Positions 5,731 through 10,704 of a stretch of 10,704 nt of DNA are shown here, in pieces (within the stretch, counting starts at the first letter, position 1; each line of letters starts with the position of its first letter). Position numbers and translations under genes: made by a program. The notes beneath the pieces were generated by a model that was given only the letters and a program-made list of their open reading frames with translations, had not been told where the DNA came from and did not search any database. The stretch is from Candidatus Woykebacteria bacterium GWB1_45_5. GTDB taxonomy: Bacteria; Patescibacteriota; Microgenomatia; Woykebacterales; RBG-16-39-9b. The stretch spans positions 1 through 10,704 of the forward strand of contig MHCO01000040.1 in the NCBI GenBank assembly GCA_001816645.1, written 5' to 3'.

Positions 5731-7101
5731 ATGGTGAGAACGAGAATTGCTCCGTCGCCGACCGGCGACCCACACATTGGGACTGCGTACACTGCTCTTT
5801 TCAATTTTGCTTTTGCCCGGAAAAATAAAGGCAAATTTATATTGCGGATTGAAGACACCGATCAAACCAGGCTAGTCCCCGAGGCAGAAAACAAAATCAT
5901 CGACTCTTTGCAGTGGTTAGGACTAACTTGGGATGAAGGACCCCTTCGTCAATCAGAAAGATTGAGTCTTTATCAGAAGGCAGCCGATAAACTAGTGGAA
6001 AAGGGTGCTGCTTATCGCTGTAATTGCTCGAAGCAGCGGTTGGAAAAATTGCGGAAAGAACAACAAGCAAAGGGTGAAGTACCGCGCTACGATGGAAAAT
6101 GCCGCAGCAGCCCACCAAAAAGCGGCCCGTTTGTCGTCCGTCTTAAAGTACCTACGGAGGGGGAAACAAGTTTTGAAGATCTGATAAGGGGAAAAATTAC
6201 CTTTCAGAACAAAGACATTGACGATGCTGTTTTGTTAAAATCCGATGGTTGGCCGACCTATCATCTAGCAGCGGTGGTGGATGATCTCGATATGAAAATA
6301 AGCCATGTTATCCGGGCCGAAGAATGGCTTTCTTCCACGCCGAAACATCTTTTAATCTATGAAGCTTTTGGGAAAAAACCACCAGTCTTTGCGCATCTGC
6401 CACTTTTACGAAACACAGATAAGAGTAAGATTTCTAAAAGGAAGAACCCGGTTTCTCTTCCTTGGTATAAGGAGCAAGGATATTTACCGGAGGCGATTCT
6501 GAACTACTTAGCTTTAATGGGTTGGTCGATGCCTGATGAGCGGGAAGTGTTTGCGGTGCAGGATTTTATCGAAAACTTTGATCTAAAACGGGTTGATCCA
6601 ACTGGACCGATTTTTGATCTGCAGAAGCTGGATTGGTTAAATGGTGCGTGGATTAGATCATTGCCAGAAGATATGTTGGTTGGAAAGCTTAAAGACTACA
6701 CTGGGCAAAGTAGCTTTGAGATTGAAAAGGTCCTACCTTTAGTGCAAGAGCGGATGAAAAAACTTTCCGAATTTGATTCCCTAACAGGTTTTTTCTTTAA
6801 AGAACCATCTTTGTCGAAAGAGCCGCTGCTTGGCATAGTTGGTTTGGGGGACGAAACTAAACAAAGATTGAATCAAGTGTTAGATCTTTACCAAAGATTA
6901 GATTGGAAAGCGGCTGTTTTAGAAGAAAAAACAGCAAGTTTAGTCGAAAATCAAGGTTGGAGGAGAGCTGATATGTTTATGTTGGTTAGAGTAGCTACCA
7001 CCGGGAGTAGAATTAGCCCCCCGTTATTCCAGACGTTAGCTGTCCTTGGCAAAGAAAAAACTATTCGCCGACTACAAACTGCTGTAAGGCTACTTTCCTA
7101 A
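5731..7101 (+). CDS. gltX: Glutamyl-tRNA synthetase
   Basis: This cytoplasmic class I synthetase joins glutamate to tRNA. The 456-aa sequence has the HIGH region as APSPTGDPHIGTAY (7-20), RIEDTD (39-44) and the KMSKS loop as KISKR (233-237). A zinc-site pattern like that of E. coli GluRS is present: Cys97-x-Cys99, then Tyr120 and Cys124. The tRNA-contact core includes YHLAAVVDD (177-185) and IRAEEWL (194-200). The C-terminal helical anticodon-binding domain begins near 310 and ends with TLAVLGKEKTIRRL (435-448). Overall wording is close to the Thermus enzyme (468 aa). Arg341 lines up with Thermus Arg358, the residue that reads anticodon base 36 and marks tRNA-Glu-specific enzymes, so misacylation of tRNA-Gln looks less likely. 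The first histidine kinase begins 27 nt after the stop. Confidence 0.96.
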   Translation: MVRTRIAPSPTGDPHIGTAYTALFNFAFARKNKGKFILRIEDTDQTRLVPEAENKIIDSLQWLGLTWDEGPLRQSERLSLYQKAADKLVEKGAAYRCNCSKQRLEKLRKEQQAKGEVPRYDGKCRSSPPKSGPFVVRLKVPTEGETSFEDLIRGKITFQNKDIDDAVLLKSDGWPTYHLAAVVDDLDMKISHVIRAEEWLSSTPKHLLIYEAFGKKPPVFAHLPLLRNTDKSKISKRKNPVSLPWYKEQGYLPEAILNYLALMGWSMPDEREVFAVQDFIENFDLKRVDPTGPIFDLQKLDWLNGAWIRSLPEDMLVGKLKDYTGQSSFEIEKVLPLVQERMKKLSEFDSLTGFFFKEPSLSKEPLLGIVGLGDETKQRLNQVLDLYQRLDWKAAVLEEKTASLVENQGWRRADMFMLVRVATTGSRISPPLFQTLAVLGKEKTIRRLQTAVRLLS

Positions 7102-7113
7102 AGAGTCCTTATT

Positions 7114-7122
7114 TGATACTAT
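7114..7122 (+). promoter_or_regulatory. Possible extended -10 promoter before the first kinase gene
   Basis: TGATACTAT is an extended -10 element (TACTAT at 7117-7122) ending 6 nt before the ATG at 7129, with no good -35 box. GGAGGT occupies the 6 nt between them. That is a good Shine-Dalgarno sequence but only about 1 nt from the ATG, too close for usual pairing. The gene could instead be read from the gltX transcript. Confidence 0.4.
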
Positions 7123-7128
7123 GGAGGT

Positions 7129-8415
7129 ATGGGTGAGTCTGCCAAGCCTGATTTACTTGGTCCGTTTTTTTCCTCTGGTCAGATTGAAAGTAAAGAAAGA
7201 TACATTCGCTTTGAGCGGCTGAGCGAGCTCTTTACCTGGCTGGCAGTGATTTTAGGTGCTTTGGTTGCCCAGCTACCTTTCGGTCGGGGTTTAGATCGAA
7301 AAGGAATCTATCTCATTTGCCTTTTGATAGGAGCGGGCGCTTTTATTTGGTACCGCCTGCTGCCAAGGAAGTATTCGGGTCTAACCAAAAATTTTGTTTA
7401 CACCTTAATCACCGTAGTCTTTATTACTTTTTTGGTCCACTACACAGGTGGTGTAACTGGCTACACACTATTTTTCTATTTTCTTGCCGCCATCGCTGCT
7501 GCTATGAGTATGCCGTTGGTTCACACCGCGGTGGTTGGTTTGTTTATTGTGGCTTTGATTTTTCTCGAGGCTTTTTTGACCCCCGGGGGGCGAGCAACCA
7601 ACTTTAGCCTAGCGATTTTACATTCTTGGGCCCTTTTCTTAGTAGTCTTTTACAGCCGGGTAGAAGCCGGTGAAGCTTCTTTGGCCAAAGAGAGAGAGGG
7701 AAAGACGATCTTGGAAAAAGAAAAAACCTTAGGGGAGTTGAAGGATGAGTTTGTCTTTATTATCTCCCATAAATTGAAACAACCAGCGACGGCAATCCAG
7801 GGGTATTTGGAGGCAATTGCTTCAAAGCATTCAGGCTCGCTAAATGCGGAGGCAAAAAAAATCTTAGAACTGAGCGAAGTAAATAGCGCGCGTTTAGGTA
7901 AGCTTTTAAATGATCTGCTGGATGTTTCCCGGATTGAGCAGGGTAGTCTGCGGGTTGAGGTTACGGATGTGTTTATTAAACCCATAATTAACGAGGTTCT
8001 TTCTAGCCTTTTCTTTGAAGCCCGTAACAAAAAAATAACCGTGGACCAAAAGGGGGATTTGGAGATTGCTGTAAAAGCGGACGCCGACCGCTTGAAGGAG
8101 GTTTTAACTAACCTAATAAATAATGCTATCAAATATACACCCGAAGGGGGTCATGTCAGCGTGGAAGTGAGGAATGAAGGCGAGTTTGCCAGGGTATTAG
8201 TTTCTGACAATGGTATTGGAATAAGCGAAGAGGACCAAAAACATCTTTTTGAAAAGTTTTACCGGGTGGAAACTGAACAAACAAGAGCGATAAAGGGTAG
8301 TGGTCTTGGGCTTTTTATCACTAAACAGCTGGTAGAAAAAATGGGTGGCGATATTGGGGTTTCAAGCCAGCTTGGGCAGGGGACCAGCGTTTATTTCACC
8401 CTGCCACATTGGTAA
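7129..8415 (+). CDS. Membrane sensor histidine kinase with atypical H-box (His-Lys)
   Basis: This 428-aa sensor kinase has an N-terminal membrane domain of about six helices (roughly 34-50, 60-76, 88-104, 113-130, 132-150, 159-176) and no PAS or HAMP domain. A short charged, probably coiled-coil linker (183-206) leads into the DHp helix [18 protein letters not shown] (210-227). His214 is the expected phosphoacceptor. It is followed by Lys215 where the HisKA family normally has Glu or Asp, the residue that assists phosphotransfer. The ATP domain is complete: N box [15 protein letters not shown] (327-341), G1 DNGIGI (360-365), F box FEKFY (374-378) and G2 GSGLGLF (390-396). Residues 106-112 (TGGVTGY) lie in a loop like the RegB quinone-binding heptad. 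It lies 4 nt before a paralogous kinase. No response regulator is in view, so its target is unknown. Confidence 0.92.
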   Translation: MGESAKPDLLGPFFSSGQIESKERYIRFERLSELFTWLAVILGALVAQLPFGRGLDRKGIYLICLLIGAGAFIWYRLLPRKYSGLTKNFVYTLITVVFITFLVHYTGGVTGYTLFFYFLAAIAAAMSMPLVHTAVVGLFIVALIFLEAFLTPGGRATNFSLAILHSWALFLVVFYSRVEAGEASLAKEREGKTILEKEKTLGELKDEFVFIISHKLKQPATAIQGYLEAIASKHSGSLNAEAKKILELSEVNSARLGKLLNDLLDVSRIEQGSLRVEVTDVFIKPIINEVLSSLFFEARNKKITVDQKGDLEIAVKADADRLKEVLTNLINNAIKYTPEGGHVSVEVRNEGEFARVLVSDNGIGISEEDQKHLFEKFYRVETEQTRAIKGSGLGLFITKQLVEKMGGDIGVSSQLGQGTSVYFTLPHW

Positions 8416-8419
8416 GTAT

Positions 8420-9688
8420 ATGGAAGAACTCGAAATTCGGTTTCAACGATTATGGAAATTCAGCGAAATAATTGTCGGTGCGACGATCGTCTTTGGCCTC
8501 CTAATTATTCAGTTGCCAATCACCCCACCGCCAAATAAACTAGTTATCTACGCTACTGCCGCTGTGATCGCCCTCTTTACCTTTGCTTTGCACCGAGTAA
8601 AGTTGCCGATTTCACCGGCCAACAAAAATTTTATCGAATCAGTAGCCGATCTAGTAGCAATCACCGTTGTGGTTCACGTCACCGGTGGAGTACGTAGTTA
8701 TTTCAACTTTCTATATCTTTTGCCGGGAATCGATATGGCGGTTGTTTCTACCAAGCGGCACACCTTTGCGTTTTGGCTCCTTACTAGTGGTTTTATCTTT
8801 AGTGAGGCTGCGATTTTTGGTGGGCAAGAGGTCCATTCTTTTGCCGACATTACTGCCTCCTCCTATAGTTTGGCAATTCTTAATTCTTGGGCAGTTGGCT
8901 TGGTAACAGTTTATGGTCGGTTCTTAGCCCGTGAAGCCGAGGCGGCCCAAGGGGCAGCAACAGCTGCTGTGGTCGAGAAAGAGAAAGCGATCAACAAGCT
9001 AAAGGATGAGTTTCTTTTTATTATTTCCCATGAACTGCGTGGCCCAATCACCGCAATACGGGGTTATTTAGAACTTTTTCTAACAGGTGGGGCTGGTACG
9101 TTGGAAACCCCGGTAAAAAATTTAGCCGCAGCTGCTTTTCGACAAGGTGAGCATTTGAACAATTTAATCGCCGAGCTCCTTGATATTTCTCGTCTGGAAA
9201 CCGGGAAACTCCATCTTTCCCGAGAGATTTTTGACCTTAACGAGTTTTTGGGTGAATTAGCTAAAGAGGTAGAACAAGAGGCCGATGAAAAAAAGATAAA
9301 GCTTACCCTTCCAGTAGCTACGAATAAAATCCTGGTTAATGCTGATAAAGAAAGGGTACGTGAGGTTGTGGTCCATCTTTTGGAAAACTCGATTAAATTT
9401 ACTGGTGAGTTTGGGAAGATTTGGTTGTGGGCAGAGGAAAAGGATAATAAAGCATTGGTTTCCGTGGCCGACACTGGGGTAGGGATACCGGCGGAGGAAA
9501 TTCCTGATCTATTCGGAAGATTTTACAAAGGAAAAAGTCAGAACGCCTCGGAAAAAGAAGGAGCTGGTTTGGGACTTTTCCTAGTGAAGGAGCTTGTAAA
9601 AGTGATGGGTGGAGAGATTTTCGTCGAGAGCCAAGTAGGAAAAGGAAGCAAATTCACCTTTACTCTTCCCACCGCTAAATCTTCTTAG
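8420..9688 (+). CDS. Membrane sensor histidine kinase, paralogue of the upstream kinase
   Basis: The 422-aa product has the same plan as its neighbour: about six membrane helices (roughly 13-32, 40-57, 71-87, 96-110, 116-133, 147-165), a linker AEAAQGAATAAVVEKEKAIN (173-192), the HisKA helix and the ATP domain. The H box is canonical, SHELRGPITAIRGY (203-216), with His204 as phosphoacceptor and Glu205 beside it. The ATP site has LLENSIKF (320-327, Asn323), G1 DTGVGI (351-356), F box FGRFY (365-369) and G2 GAGLGLF (381-387). The loop motif TGGVRSY is at 88-94. I start at 8420 rather than the in-frame ATG at 8345, because the longer form would overlap 71 bp of the first kinase and adds no domain. 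Starting 4 nt after the previous stop implies translational coupling. No partner response regulator is visible. Confidence 0.93.
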   Translation: MEELEIRFQRLWKFSEIIVGATIVFGLLIIQLPITPPPNKLVIYATAAVIALFTFALHRVKLPISPANKNFIESVADLVAITVVVHVTGGVRSYFNFLYLLPGIDMAVVSTKRHTFAFWLLTSGFIFSEAAIFGGQEVHSFADITASSYSLAILNSWAVGLVTVYGRFLAREAEAAQGAATAAVVEKEKAINKLKDEFLFIISHELRGPITAIRGYLELFLTGGAGTLETPVKNLAAAAFRQGEHLNNLIAELLDISRLETGKLHLSREIFDLNEFLGELAKEVEQEADEKKIKLTLPVATNKILVNADKERVREVVVHLLENSIKFTGEFGKIWLWAEEKDNKALVSVADTGVGIPAEEIPDLFGRFYKGKSQNASEKEGAGLGLFLVKELVKVMGGEIFVESQVGKGSKFTFTLPTAKSS

Positions 9689-9695
9689 GCTTAGT

Positions 9696-9724
9696 TTGTA
9701 AAAATAACCTTATTTTGCTACAAT
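9696..9724 (+). promoter_or_regulatory. Promoter for the tRNA-Gln gene
   Basis: TTGTAA (9696-9701, 4 of 6), a 17-nt spacer and TACAAT (9719-9724, 5 of 6) sit 10 nt before the mature 5' end of the tRNA. The spacer contains a perfect 7-bp inverted repeat, AAAATAA (9701-9707) and TTATTTT (9710-9716), separated by CC. Confidence 0.55.
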
Positions 9725-9734
9725 TTCCTAATCT

Positions 9735-9808
9735 TGCCGGATCGTCTAATGGTAGGACAGCAGACTCTGGATCTGCATATCTAGGTTCGAATCCTAGTCC
9801 GGCAGCCA
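9735..9808 (+). tRNA. tRNA-Gln (anticodon CUG), CCA encoded
   Basis: This 74-nt gene folds as a complete cloverleaf. The acceptor stem TGCCGGA (9735-9741) pairs with TCCGGCA (9798-9804). The D stem is GTC/GAC with loop TAATGGTAG. The anticodon stem is GCAGA/TCTGC with loop CTCTGGA, so the anticodon is CTG, reading CAG (Gln). The variable region is 4 nt, and the T stem is CTAGG/CCTAG with loop TTCGAAT. The discriminator is G, followed by an encoded CCA. A UUG-anticodon isoacceptor must exist elsewhere or CAA would be read poorly. Confidence 0.95.
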
Positions 9809-9825
9809 AGAGAATCTCTGAATAC

Positions 9826-9864
9826 AAGTATCCCTTCCGTGCAAGTCTTTCGGAAGGGATACTT
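9826..9864. terminator. Strong hairpin between convergent tRNA-Gln and SPW genes, possible bidirectional terminator
   Basis: AAGTATCCCTTCCG (9826-9839) and CGGAAGGGATACTT (9851-9864) form a perfect 14-bp stem around an 11-nt loop. It lies 17 nt after the tRNA and 23 nt beyond the stop of the convergent SPW gene, where a terminator would be expected. Neither strand has a T-run after the stem, so it is not a classic intrinsic terminator; it could act as an RNA-end stabiliser or processing signal. Confidence 0.5.
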
Positions 9865-9887
9865 AAAGCTGGTAAGCCCTCATAAAA

Positions 9888-10313
9888 TTAGCTACCTTCC
9901 TTTTCCTCTTTCTTTGGTCGTTCTTCTGAGGGAAATGTTGGGCCGTACCGTTGCGTAGCAGCGCCTTGGAGGTTAAGGCCTCTAGCTCCGGCTAGGATCA
10001 AGATAATTACGCCCAAGATTGCTCCATTCCAGGCTGCCACGGTTGTACTAGTGTAATCAAGAAGGAAAGGAGCGGCAATTTCCCAAATCCCGACTAGAGC
10101 AATTAGCCAAGAAAGCCAAGAGGCGGTTAGTCGTTTCCAGACGATTGTGATAAGCGATAGGGTGACAACAGCTGCCCCAACAATCACGTCGTTATTCATC
10201 GCAGTGGTGGTTGTACTGTAACCAAGAATAAAAGGGGAGACTATTAACCACAAGCCAGCCAAAAATGCTAGCCAGGAAAGCCACACCCAAGAGTTTAAGC
10301 GCTCTTCAAACAT
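9888..10313 (-). CDS. SPW-repeat membrane protein
   Basis: This 141-aa integral membrane protein contains two copies of the SPW repeat, each a pair of helices. Copy 1 starts near WLSWLAFLAGLWLIVSPFIL and copy 2 near WLSWLIALVGIWEIAAPFLL. Each is followed by a Tyr-Thr/Ser-rich loop (GYSTTTTAMNND; DYTSTTVAAWNG) and a second hydrophobic helix. The first copy keeps the Ser-Pro motif and the second has Ala-Pro. The C-terminus is a charged cytoplasmic-type tail (SEERPKKEEKEGS). The molecular function of SPW proteins is not established. A GTG at 10322 would add MKH, but I start at ATG 10313 because a strong Shine-Dalgarno, AAGGGGGG, lies 8 nt before it and would abut the GTG. It is divergent from the gene at 10440. 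Confidence 0.88.
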   Translation of the reverse strand: MFEERLNSWVWLSWLAFLAGLWLIVSPFILGYSTTTTAMNNDVIVGAAVVTLSLITIVWKRLTASWLSWLIALVGIWEIAAPFLLDYTSTTVAAWNGAILGVIILILAGARGLNLQGAATQRYGPTFPSEERPKKEEKEGS

Positions 10314-10321
10314 ATGTTTCA

Positions 10322-10329
10322 CCCCCCTT
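10322..10329 (-). promoter_or_regulatory. Strong Shine-Dalgarno deciding the SPW gene start
   Basis: On the minus strand AAGGGGGG stands 8 nt upstream of ATG 10313, ideal spacing. It is the only convincing Shine-Dalgarno in the window. It overlaps the alternative GTG at 10322, which argues against that start. A possible -10 box TATATT lies at 10352-10357 (minus strand) with no clear -35, implying a leader of about 35 nt. Confidence 0.6.
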
Positions 10330-10403
10330 CACTTAACATTACCATTACAACAATATACTACAGCATTGATGTAGGATTTAGCAATAAACAAGCAACTGAC
10401 TAC

Positions 10404-10432
10404 TAGCCACAAGGAGAAAAATTTGGTTTAAT
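10404..10432 (+). promoter_or_regulatory. Promoter for the rightward gene at 10440
   Basis: TAGCCA (10404-10409, 4 of 6), a 17-nt spacer and TTTAAT (10427-10432, 5 of 6). The -10 is extended by TG at 10424-10425. The ATG at 10440 follows after 7 nt. AAGGAG at 10411-10416 is too far upstream of the ATG to serve as its Shine-Dalgarno and would not be in the transcript. Confidence 0.6.
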
Positions 10433-10439
10433 TAAAAAG

Positions 10440-10704
10440 ATGCTAGATCCGTACATCCTTGATTATTTTCTGTTCACATTTTTTGCAAGTGTTGGAGTTT
10501 TACAAGTTGCCTTGGCGCAAGGGTCGAGAGCAAAAGCTACAGTCGGCACAGTCGTTCTAACTGCTTCATATCTTTGGTTCTTTATGAGTCGAGATCGAAA
10601 TGTCCACTCCAGCGTAGAGGGTGTGCAACTTGTGTTGATCTTTATCGTTGGTGCTGGTTTGGCGGTTGTCGCCACAAAAATTTTAAATATTTTAACTAGG
10701 AAAA
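10440..10704 (+). CDS. Multi-pass membrane protein of unknown function, cut by the right edge
   Basis: The frame opens at ATG 10440 with MLDPYILDYFLFTFFAS and stays open for 88 codons to the window end with no stop. Three hydrophobic segments are visible: about residues 7-27, 36-50 and 65-82. Short charged loops separate them (QGSRAKA; SRDRNVHSS). The visible end, TKILNILTRK, looks like a cytoplasmic tail, so the protein may be nearly complete as a small three-helix membrane protein. The start is supported by a promoter with an extended -10 box 7 nt before the ATG. The family is not recognised. It is divergent from the SPW gene, with 126 nt between start codons. Confidence 0.65.
   Translation, partial: MLDPYILDYFLFTFFASVGVLQVALAQGSRAKATVGTVVLTASYLWFFMSRDRNVHSSVEGVQLVLIFIVGAGLAVVATKILNILTRK

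Noticed and set aside
7650..8132. 160-codon open frame on the minus strand within the first kinase
   Set aside because: It is antisense to the H box and DHp coding sequence, is Ser-rich and compositionally odd, and has no promoter or start signal. It is a shadow frame.
8345..8419. Upstream in-frame ATG extending the second kinase by 25 residues
   Set aside because: It overlaps the end of the first kinase gene, including its conserved C-terminal segment, and adds a sequence unlike any kinase N-terminus. The ATG at 8420 is 4 nt after the previous stop.
9064..9474. 136-codon minus-strand open frame within the second kinase
   Set aside because: It mirrors the shadow frame in the first kinase and is explained by the codon pattern of the sense gene.
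10463..10675. Minus-strand open frame at the right edge
   Set aside because: The plus strand in the same place holds an open frame with three clear membrane segments and a well-placed promoter. The minus-strand product is rich in Thr and Lys with no recognisable features.
1..10704. CRISPR array, insertion sequence, phage or defence module
   Set aside because: No spaced repeats, transposase or integrase motifs, terminal inverted repeats or toxin-antitoxin-like gene pairs were seen on either strand.

Overview
The window looks like chromosomal core-gene DNA from a small-genome bacterium, most likely in the Candidate Phyla Radiation (Patescibacteria). That assignment is inference. It rests on compact spacing, short forms of housekeeping enzymes (468-aa AspRS, 456-aa GluRS), many unrecognised small membrane proteins, few Shine-Dalgarno sites, and histidine kinases with no response regulator beside them. 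The standard code fits all genes. I see no phage, transposon, CRISPR array or plasmid signature.

Layout. A membrane protein cut by the left edge reads leftward (1-136). It is divergent from a rightward run: a small protein that looks like a degenerate signal-peptidase (258-659), an unrecognised multi-pass membrane protein with a Pro-rich tail (734-1465), recJ (1543-3165) and aspS (3215-4621). aspS converges on, and overlaps by 26 bp, a leftward single-pass membrane protein (4596-5606). That gene is divergent from gltX (5731-7101), which is followed by two tandem paralogous membrane histidine kinases (7129-8415 and 8420-9688). A tRNA-Gln(CUG) gene follows (9735-9808), then a strong hairpin, then a leftward SPW-repeat membrane protein (9888-10313). 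A rightward multi-pass membrane protein is cut by the right edge (10440-10704).

How the parts relate. RecJ (DNA repair), AspRS, GluRS and tRNA-Gln are ordinary information-processing genes. AspRS and GluRS carry residues that bear on whether Asn and Gln are charged directly or by transamidation. The two kinases share a six-helix sensor layout with a TGG motif reminiscent of RegB-type sensors. The upstream kinase has Lys instead of the usual acidic residue after its phosphoacceptor His.

The most consistent unexplained signal is in the promoters. In front of most genes a sigma70-type -10 hexamer lies only 6-9 nt before the start codon, often with a -35 box at 17 nt. This predicts mostly leaderless mRNAs. 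The SPW gene is the clear exception, with a strong Shine-Dalgarno. I did not find a convincing new multi-gene system; the notable points are the leaderless promoter pattern, the AspRS lacking its GAD domain, the unusual kinase pair and the degenerate signal-peptidase-like protein.
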